A stretch of 64,000 nucleotides of DNA from Coprococcus comes ATCC 27758 (lineage in GTDB: Bacteria > Bacillota > Clostridia > Lachnospirales > Lachnospiraceae), in assembly GCF_025149785.1 (NCBI RefSeq), contig NZ_CP102277.1, forward strand, positions 806,001 through 870,000, read 5' to 3'. A model generated the notes under the pieces. That model had not been told where the DNA came from and did no database searches. It worked only from the letters and a program-made list of their open reading frames with translations. Positions 17,242 through 26,659 of the stretch are shown one piece after another; position 1 is the stretch's first letter, and every line of letters starts with the position of its first letter. The position numbers and the translations under genes were made by a program.

Positions 17242-18555
17242 ATGGGAAGCTATGTACCGAATACAAAAGAACAGCGTCAGGAAATGCTGAAAGAAATCGG
17301 GTTTCAGACAATTGATGATTTGTTCGCACACATTCCGGCAGAAGTAAAGATCCAGGGCGGTCTTAATATTCCGGAAGGAAAAACAGAATTAGAAGTACGT
17401 CGTGATATGGAAAATATTGCTGCAAAGAATCAGGTCTTTAAGACGATTTTCCGCGGCGCAGGCGCTTACCGGCATTTTATTCCGGCAACAGTAAAGAGCG
17501 TGATTTCAAAAGAAAATTTATTAACTGCATATACTCCTTATCAGGCAGAGATCAGCCAGGGAATCCTGCAGTCGATCTTTGAATATCAGACCATGATCTG
17601 TGATCTGACAGGAATGGATATTTCCAATGCCTGCGTATATGATGGTGCAGAAGCATCCGCAGAAGGTGTGGCAATGTGCCGTGACAGAAAACGTAGCAAA
17701 GCACTTGTTTCAGCTACCGTGAATCCATATGTTCTTGAAACAATCAAAACATACTGCTTCGGTAATGAAATGGAAATAGAAGTAATTCCGGAAAAAGACG
17801 GACTTACAGATATTGAATATCTGAAAGAACATGTAGATGCACAGACAGCATGTGTACTGATCCAACATCCGAACTATTACGGTAATCTGGAAGAAGCAGC
17901 CGAGATTGGTGAGATCACACATGGAGCTGGTGCGAAATATGTGATGAATGTCAATCCGATTTCTCTCGGTGTAGTAAAGACACCGGCAGAATATGGAGCT
18001 GATGTGGCAGTTGGCGAAGGACAGCCACTTGGACTTTCTATTGCATTCGGCGGACCATATCTTGGATTTATGGCTGCAACACAGAAGATGATGAGAAATC
18101 TTCCGGGACGTATTGTTGGACAGACAGAAGACCACAATGGAAAGAAAGGTTATGTACTTACTCTTCAGGCAAGAGAACAGCATATCCGTCGTGAAAAAGC
18201 ATCCAGCAATATCTGCTCAAACCAGGCACTCTGCGCACTTGCAGTAGGCGTTTATCTGGCAACAATGGGCAATGAAGGGATTAAGAAAGCAGCAACACTT
18301 TCAACTTCAAAAGCACATTATCTTTCAGCAGAACTTGCAAAAGTTGGATATCAGACCGAGAACAAAGGAGAATTTTTCCATGAATTCGTAACTGTATCCG
18401 ATGTTCCGGCCGCAAAAGCACTTGCAGCACTTGAGGAAAAAGGAATCCTTGGAGGATTTCCGCTTGACGAACACAGAATTCTGTGGTGCTGTACAGAAGT
18501 GAATACCAAAGAAGAGATGGACGCAGTTGTTCAGATTCTGAAGGAGGTGCAGTAA
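17242..18555 (+). CDS. gcvPA: Glycine dehydrogenase (decarboxylating) subunit 1
   Basis: N-terminal half of the P protein, encoded separately as in many Firmicutes and archaea. With GcvPB it decarboxylates glycine and loads the aminomethyl group onto GcvH. 437 residues beginning MGSYVPNTKEQRQEMLKEIG, with FRGAGAYRHFIPATVK and LTAYTPYQAEISQG as family markers, and LQAREQHIRREKA later. Its stop TAA overlaps the ATG of gcvPB in TAATG, implying coupled, equimolar translation. Confidence 0.97.
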   Translation: MGSYVPNTKEQRQEMLKEIGFQTIDDLFAHIPAEVKIQGGLNIPEGKTELEVRRDMENIAAKNQVFKTIFRGAGAYRHFIPATVKSVISKENLLTAYTPYQAEISQGILQSIFEYQTMICDLTGMDISNACVYDGAEASAEGVAMCRDRKRSKALVSATVNPYVLETIKTYCFGNEMEIEVIPEKDGLTDIEYLKEHVDAQTACVLIQHPNYYGNLEEAAEIGEITHGAGAKYVMNVNPISLGVVKTPAEYGADVAVGEGQPLGLSIAFGGPYLGFMAATQKMMRNLPGRIVGQTEDHNGKKGYVLTLQAREQHIRREKASSNICSNQALCALAVGVYLATMGNEGIKKAATLSTSKAHYLSAELAKVGYQTENKGEFFHEFVTVSDVPAAKALAALEEKGILGGFPLDEHRILWCCTEVNTKEEMDAVVQILKEVQ

Positions 18556-19985
18556 TGTTAATATTTGAAAAAAGCAGACCTGGAAGAGGTTGCGATTTAC
18601 TGCCAGAATGCGATGTAGAAGTAACACTTCCACAGGAAAAAGATAAAAGAGAGAAAAAACTTCATCTGCCAGAGCTTTCTGAAATTGAACTGAGCAGACA
18701 TTATACAGAACTTGCAAAGAAATCACATGGTGTGAATGATGGTTTTTATCCACTCGGATCTTGTACAATGAAATACAATCCGAAGATCAATGAAGATATG
18801 GCAGCACTTCCGGGATTCACAGAGATCCATCCACTGCAGCCGACACATACGGTACAGGGATGCCTGGAAGTCATCAAAGAATCTGAAAATCTTCTCTGCG
18901 AGATCACAGGTATGGATCGTATGACATTCCAGCCGGCAGCCGGTGCTCACGGAGAATTTACAGGACTTCTTCTGATCAAAGCATATCATAAGAGCCGTGG
19001 AGACGAAAAGAGAAAGAAAATTATCGTTCCGGATTCTGCACATGGAACCAATCCGGCAAGTGCGGCAATGGCAGGATTCCAGGTAGTCAGCATTGAATCT
19101 GCACCGGATGGTGGTGTTGATCTTGAAAAATTACAGGAAGTATGCGGAGAGGATACAGCAGGACTTATGCTTACCAATCCAAATACGGTAGGACTTTTTG
19201 ATAAGAATATTCTGAAGATTACGGAGATCGTTCATAACTGTGGCGGACTTTGCTACTATGACGGAGCAAACTTAAATGCAGTTATGGGAACTGTTCGCCC
19301 TGGAGATATGGGATTTGATGTGATCCATCTGAATCTTCACAAAACATTCTCAACTCCGCACGGTGGCGGTGGCCCTGGAAGCGGACCTGTTGGATGCAAG
19401 AGCATGCTGGTTCCGTTCCTTCCATCTTATGTAGTAGATGGGGAAGAAGAACTGAAATTTGTAAAAGAACCACAGAGCATCGGTGAGATGAAGAGCTTCT
19501 ATGGAAACTTTACAGTCATCGTAAAAGCACTTACTTATGTGAAGACACTGGGACGCGAAGGTATTCCGGAAGCGAGCCAGAATGCAGTTCTGAATGCAAA
19601 TTACATGATGAACAAACTGAAAGACCTTTATACAATGGCGTATGACGAGGTATGTATGCATGAATTCGTAATGAGTCTTGCAGATTTGAAAAAGAAAACA
19701 GGAATTTCTGCAATGGATATTGCAAAAGGACTTCTTGATAACGGTATCCATCCACCGACAATGTACTTCCCGCTGATCGTTGAGGAAGCACTGATGGTAG
19801 AGCCGACAGAGACAGAGTCCAAAGAAACTCTGGATGAAGCAGTAGAAGTATTACGCAAACTGTATGAAATCGCAGAAACAGATGCCGAACAGCTTCATCA
19901 GGCGCCTGTTACAACACCGGTTACAAGAATGGATGAGGTTGGAGCAGCAAGACATCCATATCTGCGATACGAATGGCAGGACTAA
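18555..19985 (+). CDS. gcvPB: Glycine dehydrogenase (decarboxylating) subunit 2
   Basis: PLP-bearing C-terminal half of the P protein, 476 residues. The PLP lysine is in NLHKTFSTPHGGGGPGSGP. SCTMKYNPKINE is visible as GSCTMKYNPK, and ADLKKKTGIS lies near the end. The frame is open 24 codons further up, inside gcvPA, but AAGGAGGTG immediately before the overlapping ATG at 18555 fixes the start. 30 bases separate it from lplA. Confidence 0.97.
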   Translation: MLIFEKSRPGRGCDLLPECDVEVTLPQEKDKREKKLHLPELSEIELSRHYTELAKKSHGVNDGFYPLGSCTMKYNPKINEDMAALPGFTEIHPLQPTHTVQGCLEVIKESENLLCEITGMDRMTFQPAAGAHGEFTGLLLIKAYHKSRGDEKRKKIIVPDSAHGTNPASAAMAGFQVVSIESAPDGGVDLEKLQEVCGEDTAGLMLTNPNTVGLFDKNILKITEIVHNCGGLCYYDGANLNAVMGTVRPGDMGFDVIHLNLHKTFSTPHGGGGPGSGPVGCKSMLVPFLPSYVVDGEEELKFVKEPQSIGEMKSFYGNFTVIVKALTYVKTLGREGIPEASQNAVLNANYMMNKLKDLYTMAYDEVCMHEFVMSLADLKKKTGISAMDIAKGLLDNGIHPPTMYFPLIVEEALMVEPTETESKETLDEAVEVLRKLYEIAETDAEQLHQAPVTTPVTRMDEVGAARHPYLRYEWQD

Positions 19986-20015
19986 TAAGTTATAGCTTAA
20001 AGCGAGGGAAAAACT

Positions 20016-21014
20016 ATGATTGAAAAGATTACTTATATTGAAAGCAATCAGTTCAGTCCATATAGAAATCTTGCAGTGGAGGAGTATTTGCTCCTCCACT
20101 GCGAGGATAAAGAATGTATTCTTTATCTGTGGCAGAATCAGAATACAGTTGTTATCGGACGGAATCAAAATGCTTGGAAAGAATGTAGAACAACAAAGCT
20201 TGAAGAAGAAGGTGGTCATCTTGCCAGACGCCTGTCAGGTGGCGGAGCTGTGTACCATGATCTGGGAAATATGAACTTCACATTTCTGATCAATAAAGAA
20301 GAATATAATCTGGACCGGCAGCTTCAGGTAATCATAGGAGCGATGGAGATCCTTGGATTGAAGGCTGAAAAATCCGGGCGTAACGATATCCTGATCGATG
20401 GAAAGAAATTCTCGGGGAATGCGTTTTATGAGCAGGAAAAGCATTGCTATCATCATGGCACGATCATGGTAGGAGTAAATATGGAAACCTTATCCAGATA
20501 TCTGACTGTATCAAAGGATAAACTGAAATCAAAGGGGGTTGATTCAGTAAAATCCAGAGTGACAAATTTAAGAGATTATCTTCCGGAGCTTACAATGGAA
20601 GAACTGAAGGTGGCACTTAAACAGTCATTTGAAAAGGTATACGGATTAAAGGTACGTGATAAAAAAATAGAAGACCTTGATACCGGAGTAATTGCAGAAA
20701 GAGAGAAATTTTTCTCTTCATGGAACTGGCTTTATGGAAGAAAAATTGATTTTCAGTATGAGCTTTCCCACCGTTTTGGATGGGGAGGGATTACACTTCA
20801 GTTTGCAGTAGAATCAGGAAAGATCAAGGATGCAATTGCATGGTCGGATGCACTGAATCCGGATTTCATACATACACTTCCGAAGTATCTGAAAGGATTG
20901 AAGTACAGAAAGGAAAGTATCTGTACGGAATTGGGGCTTTTCTGGTCAGATGATCCACAGGAAGAAGAGATGATGAAAGACATTATCGAATGGATTCGGG
21001 GCGAGGAACTGTAG
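20016..21014 (+). CDS. lplA: Lipoate-protein ligase A
   Basis: ATP-dependent ligase attaching free lipoate to lipoyl domains, here presumably GcvH. 332 residues: the catalytic BPL/LplA domain with ARRLSGGGAVYHDLGNMNF and a following NDILIDGKKFSGNA, then the small C-terminal accessory domain (after about residue 250). Placement between gcvPB and lpdA, with short gaps on both sides, ties it to the glycine-cleavage complex. No lipoate synthase gene lies in the window, so scavenging is plausible. Confidence 0.96.
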   Translation: MIEKITYIESNQFSPYRNLAVEEYLLLHCEDKECILYLWQNQNTVVIGRNQNAWKECRTTKLEEEGGHLARRLSGGGAVYHDLGNMNFTFLINKEEYNLDRQLQVIIGAMEILGLKAEKSGRNDILIDGKKFSGNAFYEQEKHCYHHGTIMVGVNMETLSRYLTVSKDKLKSKGVDSVKSRVTNLRDYLPELTMEELKVALKQSFEKVYGLKVRDKKIEDLDTGVIAEREKFFSSWNWLYGRKIDFQYELSHRFGWGGITLQFAVESGKIKDAIAWSDALNPDFIHTLPKYLKGLKYRKESICTELGLFWSDDPQEEEMMKDIIEWIRGEEL

Positions 21015-21028
21015 GAGGATGAAATAAA

Positions 21029-22432
21029 ATGAGTGAGAAGTTTGATGTAGTAGTAATTGGAGCCGGTCCGGGAGGATATGTGGCAGCAATCAAATCTGCG
21101 AAGCTTGGAATGAAGACCGCAGTGATCGAAGAGAGAGAAGTCGGCGGAACATGCCTGAACAGGGGATGTATTCCGGCAAAAGCAATGATTCATGCATCGA
21201 CATTATATCGTGAAATCAAAGAAGCGGATCGTTTCGGAATTTCAGCATCAGATGTTACTTATGATTTTGAAAAAATACTGGAATATAAGGAGCAGACAAC
21301 CGGACAGCTTGTTCAGGGAGTAGAACAGCTTCTGCAGGCAAACGGCGTAACAAGATATTATGGAAAAGGCACACTTTTTGAGGGGAAAAAAGTTAAGATT
21401 ACAGGGAATGAAGAACAGTCTGTCGAAGCAGAGAATGTCATTCTGGCTTCTGGTTCCAAACCACTGATTCTTCCGATTCCGGGAATGGATCTTCCGAGAG
21501 TTCTGACAAGTGATGAACTTTTTAAGCTGAAAGAAGTTCCAAAGAGTCTGGTTATCATCGGTGGTGGTGTGATCAGTGTAGAATTTGCAACCGTATATTC
21601 CGCACTTGGATCTAAGGTTACCATTCTTGAAGCAATGTCGCGCCTGGTTCCAAATATGGATAAAGAGATCGCACAAAACCTGAAACTGATCCTGAAGAAA
21701 CGTGGCGTAGAAAGCCATACATCAGCAGCAGTACAGGGTGTGCATATGGAAGGGGATACTTGTGTATGTACCTTCGTTGAAAAAGAAAAAGAACAGACTG
21801 TAGAAGCAGAATATGTTCTGTGTGCAGTCGGAAGATGCCCGAATACCGACGGATTATTTGCAGAAGGTGCTGCTCCGGATATGGAAAGAGGACGCGTTCT
21901 TGTAAATGACAAATTCGAAAGCAGTATTCCGGGAGTCTATGCGATCGGTGATCTGATCTTTGGTGCACAGCTTGCCCATGCAGCAAGTGCACAGGGAATC
22001 GTTGTTGCAGAACAGCTGGCGGGAAAAGAACCTTCTGTGAATCTGGATGTGGTTCCGGGATGTGTTTATACAGATCCGGAAATCGCATCAGCAGGTATTA
22101 CCGAAGATGCAGCCAAAGAACAGGGAATCAAAGTGAAGACTGGTAAATTTATCATGAGTGCCAATGGTAAATCGCTTATTACAAAAGAAGAAAGAGGATT
22201 TATCAAGATTGTGGCAGATGAAGAGACAGATGTGATTCTCGGAGCACAGATGATGTGTGCAAGAGCCACAGACATGGTTGGTGAATTTGTAACTGCGATC
22301 GCAAACAAAATGACGGTTGCACAGCTTTTGAAGGGAATGCGTGCACATCCGACGTATAATGAAGGAATCGGAGAAGCCCTGGAAGAAGCAGAGGGTGGAG
22401 CGATCCACGTTGTACCAAAGAAAAAGAAATAG
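21029..22432 (+). CDS. lpdA: Dihydrolipoyl dehydrogenase (glycine cleavage L protein)
   Basis: FAD/NAD disulfide reductase reoxidising dihydrolipoyl-GcvH, 467 residues. N-terminal FAD fold (VVVIGAGPGGYVAAI), redox pair GGTCLNRGCIP, NAD-binding VIIGGGVISVEFA, and the C-terminal dimer domain with AHPTYNE carrying the catalytic histidine. GGAGG precedes the ATG. Last gene of the glycine-cleavage set; 80 bases later the folate genes begin without a visible terminator, so read-through is possible. Confidence 0.97.
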   Translation: MSEKFDVVVIGAGPGGYVAAIKSAKLGMKTAVIEEREVGGTCLNRGCIPAKAMIHASTLYREIKEADRFGISASDVTYDFEKILEYKEQTTGQLVQGVEQLLQANGVTRYYGKGTLFEGKKVKITGNEEQSVEAENVILASGSKPLILPIPGMDLPRVLTSDELFKLKEVPKSLVIIGGGVISVEFATVYSALGSKVTILEAMSRLVPNMDKEIAQNLKLILKKRGVESHTSAAVQGVHMEGDTCVCTFVEKEKEQTVEAEYVLCAVGRCPNTDGLFAEGAAPDMERGRVLVNDKFESSIPGVYAIGDLIFGAQLAHAASAQGIVVAEQLAGKEPSVNLDVVPGCVYTDPEIASAGITEDAAKEQGIKVKTGKFIMSANGKSLITKEERGFIKIVADEETDVILGAQMMCARATDMVGEFVTAIANKMTVAQLLKGMRAHPTYNEGIGEALEEAEGGAIHVVPKKKK

Positions 22433-22512
22433 AACTGTACAGCAGTAAGGGAATATGATAAAATATTCAGATATCAGCATATGCTGAAAAGTACAAAAAG
22501 GAAAATTAAATC

Positions 22513-23838
22513 ATGTTATACGAAGAAGCAAGGGTATATTTGGATCATGTATCGAAATACGGAAGTGTACTTGGCTTAGATAGTATAAAGAGCTTATTGG
22601 GTGAGCTTGGAAATCCGCAGAAAGATTTGAAATTTATACATATAGCCGGGACTAATGGAAAAGGATCGATTCTCGCCGGACTCTCCGGTATCCTGCAGCA
22701 GGCTGGATACCGAACCGGAAGATACTGTTCTCCGACCGTGATGGGATATATGGAACGATTTCAGGTTGATAGCCAATGGATGGCGGAGGACGAGCTCGCC
22801 CCTTTTGTATCTCAGGTGAAAGAGGCAGCAGAAAAAGTAGAAGAAAAAACGGATCTCACCGTAACTGTTTTCGAGATAGAAACAGCGATCGCATTTCTCT
22901 ATTTCAGAGAAAAACAGTGTGATTATGTCGTTCTGGAAGCCGGGATGGGTGGGCTTCTTGATGCGACAAATGTAATAGATACAACTGTTTTGAGTATTTT
23001 TGCATCGATCAGTATGGATCATATCGGAGTGCTGGGAAACACATTAGAAGAGATAGCAGAAAATAAAGCCGGAATTATAAAACCATCATGTCTGGCAGTT
23101 GTCACGTCGCCACAGCAGATGTCTGTGACCGATATTCTCCAGAAAAAGGCCGGAGAGTGTGGATGCCGGTTTGTGGTTTCGCATCCGGAAAAGGCTGTGA
23201 TTTCTGAAGAAACGATGGATGGACAGATTTTCTCTTATGGAGAATATAAAGATATCCGTCTTCGCCTGGCTGGCAGATATCAGATTGACAATGCGGCGAC
23301 AGTATTGGAAGCTGTGGATGCGTTAAGAAGGAACGGTGTTTCGATTCCGGAAGACGCTGTAAGAAAGGGATTTGTGAAAGTGACATGGCCTGGACGGTTT
23401 CAGGTACTTGAAAAAGAACCGACCGTGATCGCCGACGGAGCACATAACAGGGATGCCGCAAGAAGACTTGCGGAAAATGTGAGAACCTATCTGACGGACA
23501 GAAAGATTGTCGGTGTGATGGGGGTTTTTAAAGATAAAGAATATGAACAAATCGCAGAGATCATGGCTCCGTATCTTTCAAAGGTGTATACGATCGATCT
23601 TCCAAATGGGGAGAGGAATCTGGGAAAAGAGAGATTATGTGAAGTATTAAAGGCCAAGAACATACAGTCAGAACCGGCAGAGAACATTGCAGATGCGCTT
23701 GAAAAAGCAAAAGCAGAATGTGGGAAAGAAGATGTTGTTCTGGTGTTTGGTTCCTTATCTTATCTGGGAGAAGTGATAAGACTTGAACGGGAAACAAACG
23801 TGTTTGAAAGAAAAAAGGAAGAGAGAACATTATGGTAG
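22513..23838 (+). CDS. folC: Folylpolyglutamate synthase / dihydrofolate synthase
   Basis: Mur-ligase-type enzyme adding glutamate to dihydropteroate or folates, 441 residues. ATP loop [10 protein letters not shown] is near residue 45. Further marks are [13 protein letters not shown], the MGGLLDATN segment, the SMDHIGVLG motif, and the C-terminal domain start (VIADGAHN). It overlaps folE by 7 bases, so it heads the folate operon. Folates polyglutamylated here serve the GlyA and GcvT reactions encoded upstream. Confidence 0.96.
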   Translation: MLYEEARVYLDHVSKYGSVLGLDSIKSLLGELGNPQKDLKFIHIAGTNGKGSILAGLSGILQQAGYRTGRYCSPTVMGYMERFQVDSQWMAEDELAPFVSQVKEAAEKVEEKTDLTVTVFEIETAIAFLYFREKQCDYVVLEAGMGGLLDATNVIDTTVLSIFASISMDHIGVLGNTLEEIAENKAGIIKPSCLAVVTSPQQMSVTDILQKKAGECGCRFVVSHPEKAVISEETMDGQIFSYGEYKDIRLRLAGRYQIDNAATVLEAVDALRRNGVSIPEDAVRKGFVKVTWPGRFQVLEKEPTVIADGAHNRDAARRLAENVRTYLTDRKIVGVMGVFKDKEYEQIAEIMAPYLSKVYTIDLPNGERNLGKERLCEVLKAKNIQSEPAENIADALEKAKAECGKEDVVLVFGSLSYLGEVIRLERETNVFERKKEERTLW

Positions 23839-24386
23839 ATCATAAAAAAGTAGAACAGGCAATCCGTCTTTTACTGGAAGGAATCGGTGAAGATCCGGAT
23901 AGGGAAGGACTGGCTGAGACACCGGACCGGATTGCAAGAATGTATGAAGAAATCTGTGGCGGAATGAATGAGGATGCAGCGGAACACCTGAAAAAGACAT
24001 TTACAGCAGAAAACAATGAGATGGTTGTGGAAAAAGATATTACGTTTTATTCCATGTGTGAACATCATATGCTGCCATTTTACGGAAAGGTTCATATTGC
24101 CTATATTCCGGATGGAAAGGTAGTGGGACTTAGCAAGCTTGCACGGACTGTGGAAGTGTTTGCCAGAAGACTTCAGCTGCAGGAGCAGATGACAGCACAG
24201 ATCGCGGATGCCCTGATGGAGAATCTTCATCCAAAGGGAGTAATGGTACTTGCTGAGGCAGAGCATATGTGTATGACCATGCGTGGAATCAAGAAGCCGG
24301 GAAGCAAGACGGTCAGTGTTGTTACAAGAGGTGCATTTGAAGAAAATGAAAAGCTGCAGAACATGTTTTTCCGTATGATAGGTTAG
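23832..24386 (+). CDS. folE: GTP cyclohydrolase I
   Basis: Zinc enzyme converting GTP to 7,8-dihydroneopterin triphosphate, the first step of folate synthesis; 184 residues. Zinc ligands Cys76 and His79 in [12 protein letters not shown] and Cys147 in CMTMRG are present, with GLSKLAR between them. Four bases separate its stop from the HD-domain gene. Confidence 0.98.
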   Translation: MVDHKKVEQAIRLLLEGIGEDPDREGLAETPDRIARMYEEICGGMNEDAAEHLKKTFTAENNEMVVEKDITFYSMCEHHMLPFYGKVHIAYIPDGKVVGLSKLARTVEVFARRLQLQEQMTAQIADALMENLHPKGVMVLAEAEHMCMTMRGIKKPGSKTVSVVTRGAFEENEKLQNMFFRMIG

Positions 24387-24390
24387 TGCG

Positions 24391-24927
24391 ATGGAAATAA
24401 AACGAAAACTGGAAGAGCAGAGGAGCATGCAGAGAATCTGGAAAATATATGAGCATCCTCTTTTTATAGAAGGACTGGTAAAGAATAAAGATGCAGAAAA
24501 GGAAAGAATATTCTGCCATCATGATATGAACCATTTTCTGGACGTGGCACGTCTGATGTATATTTTTTCGATGGAGCGTGGATATGCCTTTGGAAAAGAA
24601 GAGATTTATGCGACGGCATTACTTCATGATATCGGGAAATGGCAGCAGTATAAGGCGGGAGTTCCCCATGAGATAGCGAGTGCTGAAATTGCAAAAAGGA
24701 TTCTGGAAGAGACTGGATTTACAAAGGAGGAGTCGGACAGGATTCTTTTTGCAATTTTAAGTCACCGGGGCAATGCAGAAGAGACAGAAAATGCAGGGCA
24801 GGATAAGTGGCAGCTTGCAGAAATCCTTTATGATGCAGATAAGATTTCCCGTGCGTGTTATACGTGTCCGGCTGAGAAGGACTGTAACTGGAGCGGAGAA
24901 AAGAAGAATCAGAAAATCATCTGGTAG
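24391..24927 (+). CDS. HD-domain phosphohydrolase inside the folate operon
   Basis: 178-residue protein with a complete metal-binding HD signature: His44 (or 43), His79-Asp80 in LLHDIGKW, His93, and Asp150. A cysteine set (Cys156-x2-Cys159-x5-Cys165) near the C-terminus is an added feature. HD proteins are metal-dependent phosphohydrolases. It is sandwiched between folE (4-base gap) and folP (16-base gap), so a role in pterin processing is plausible: the operon has no recognisable enzyme to dephosphorylate dihydroneopterin triphosphate. That is inference; a general housekeeping nucleotidase is the alternative. Confidence 0.8.
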   Translation: MEIKRKLEEQRSMQRIWKIYEHPLFIEGLVKNKDAEKERIFCHHDMNHFLDVARLMYIFSMERGYAFGKEEIYATALLHDIGKWQQYKAGVPHEIASAEIAKRILEETGFTKEESDRILFAILSHRGNAEETENAGQDKWQLAEILYDADKISRACYTCPAEKDCNWSGEKKNQKIIW

Positions 24928-24943
24928 AAAACGAGGAAACAAA

Positions 24944-25753
24944 ATGAAAATTGGGAATAAAGAATTTGACACAGCAAAACATACTTATATTATGGGAATC
25001 TTGAATGTGACACCGGATTCTTTTTCGGACGGGGGAAAGTGGAACGGTTATGATGCGGCAATGCGTCATGCAGAAGAGCTTTTAGAAGGCGGAACCGATA
25101 TCCTGGATATCGGAGGAGAGTCCACAAGACCAGGACACCAGCAGATTACGTCAGAAGAAGAAATTACAAGAACTGCGCCGGTTATCGAGGCTGTTAAAAA
25201 GAATTTTGATGTGCCGGTTTCGATTGATACTTATAAGAGTGATGTGGCAGAGGCAGCACTTCAGGCAGGGGCAGATCTGGTAAATGATATCTGGGGATTC
25301 CAGTACGATGAAAAGATGGCAGGTCTTGTGAAAAAATATGATGCGGCATGCTGTCTGATGCATAATAAAAATGAGGCGGTGTACAAGAATTTCCTGAAGG
25401 ATATGTATGCAGAATTGCAGAAGTGTGTAGATACAGCGAAAGCGGCTGGGATTGGAGATGACCGGATCATGCTGGATCCGGGGGTTGGATTTGGAAAGAC
25501 CTACGAGATGAACCTGGATGTGATGAAGCATCTGGAGCTTTTTAACGGACTTGGATATCCGATGCTTCTTGGAACTTCCAGAAAATCCATGATCGGTCTG
25601 ACACTGGATCTGCCGGTAACAGAAAGAGAAGAAGGAACTCTTGTCACAACCGTGATGGCAGTACAGAGTCATTATGGATTTGTGCGCGTTCATGATGCTG
25701 AGAAAAACCGCAGAGCGATCAAGATGACAGAAGTGATTCTGGCAAGAGAGTAA
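24944..25753 (+). CDS. folP: Dihydropteroate synthase
   Basis: TIM-barrel enzyme joining 6-hydroxymethyl-dihydropterin diphosphate to p-aminobenzoate; the sulfonamide target. 269 residues. MGILNVTPDSFSDGG, DIGGESTRPG, and LDPGVGFGKT are the classic loops, with GTSRKSMIG later. The frame is open upstream across the HD gene, but ATG 24944 with GAGG upstream gives the standard N-terminus. Confidence 0.97.
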   Translation: MKIGNKEFDTAKHTYIMGILNVTPDSFSDGGKWNGYDAAMRHAEELLEGGTDILDIGGESTRPGHQQITSEEEITRTAPVIEAVKKNFDVPVSIDTYKSDVAEAALQAGADLVNDIWGFQYDEKMAGLVKKYDAACCLMHNKNEAVYKNFLKDMYAELQKCVDTAKAAGIGDDRIMLDPGVGFGKTYEMNLDVMKHLELFNGLGYPMLLGTSRKSMIGLTLDLPVTEREEGTLVTTVMAVQSHYGFVRVHDAEKNRRAIKMTEVILARE

Positions 25754-25766
25754 GCAGGAGAAAAAG

Positions 25767-26588
25767 ATGGATCAGATAAAAATTGAAAACCTAGAAATAT
25801 TTGCAAATCATGGGGTGTATCCGGAAGAAAACAGACTGGGACAGAAGTTTCTGGTTTCCTGCATTTTGTATGTGGATACACGCAAGGCGGGAAAAACGGA
25901 TGACTTGGAAGCGTCTGTGAATTACGGAACCATTTCCCATTTGATAAAAGAAAAGATGGAAGAGAAGAATTACAGGCTGATCGAAGCAGTAGCAGAGCAG
26001 CTTGCAGAAGAGATCTTATTATTTGATGAGAAGATCCGGAAAGTCATGGTGGAAGTAAAGAAACCATGGGCACCGGTAGGACTGCCGCTTGAGACGGTTT
26101 CTGTGAAGATTGAACGTTGCTGGAATGAAGCGTTTATCGCACTCGGATCGAATATGGGTGATAAGAAAAAATACATTGAGAATGCGGTAGAAGAGCTGAA
26201 AAATGAAAAACTTTGCAGAGTCCTGAAGGTATCGAAACTGATCGGAACCGAGCCATATGGCGTGACGGATCAGGATGAATTCCTGAACGGGGCACTGAAA
26301 ATGGAAACACTGCTTACCCCGCATGAGCTTCTGGAGCTGTTACACCGAATTGAGCAGGAAGCCGGAAGAAAGCGGATCCGCAGATGGGGACCGAGAACAC
26401 TGGATCTGGACATCATTTTCTATGGGGATCAGATCATTGAAGAGGATGATTTATGTATACCACATATCGATATGCAGAACAGGGAATTTGTGCTTGGACC
26501 AATGTGTGAGATCGCACCGCATAAACGGCATCCGGTTTTGAAGGAAACGATGACGGAAATGCTTGTAAAGTTAAAGGGTAATAATTGA
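25767..26588 (+). CDS. folB-folK: Bifunctional dihydroneopterin aldolase / HPPK
   Basis: Fusion of 273 residues. Residues 1-117 are dihydroneopterin aldolase (IFANHGVYPEENRLGQ, VNYGTISHLI, LIEAVAEQLAE). Residues 118-273 are 6-hydroxymethyl-7,8-dihydropterin pyrophosphokinase (FIALGSNMGDKKKYI, RRWGPRTLDLDIIFYG, with the Mg-binding D-x-D). The two consecutive steps feed FolP. FolB-FolK fusions are common in clostridia. Last gene of the folate operon; a separate promoter overlaps its stop codon. Confidence 0.97.
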   Translation: MDQIKIENLEIFANHGVYPEENRLGQKFLVSCILYVDTRKAGKTDDLEASVNYGTISHLIKEKMEEKNYRLIEAVAEQLAEEILLFDEKIRKVMVEVKKPWAPVGLPLETVSVKIERCWNEAFIALGSNMGDKKKYIENAVEELKNEKLCRVLKVSKLIGTEPYGVTDQDEFLNGALKMETLLTPHELLELLHRIEQEAGRKRIRRWGPRTLDLDIIFYGDQIIEEDDLCIPHIDMQNREFVLGPMCEIAPHKRHPVLKETMTEMLVKLKGNN

Positions 26589-26613
26589 CTTCTTATCGGG
26601 AGAGGGTTATACT
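26585..26613 (+). promoter_or_regulatory. Promoter of the M18 aminopeptidase
   Basis: TTGACT (26585-26590, overlapping the folBK stop), exact 17-base spacer, TATACT (26608-26613). It gives the peptidase its own transcript with a leader of about 40 bases. Confidence 0.8.
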
Positions 26614-26659
26614 GAAAGCATTGTGGGGAATCCCAACTGAATTGAAGAGAGGTATAGAA

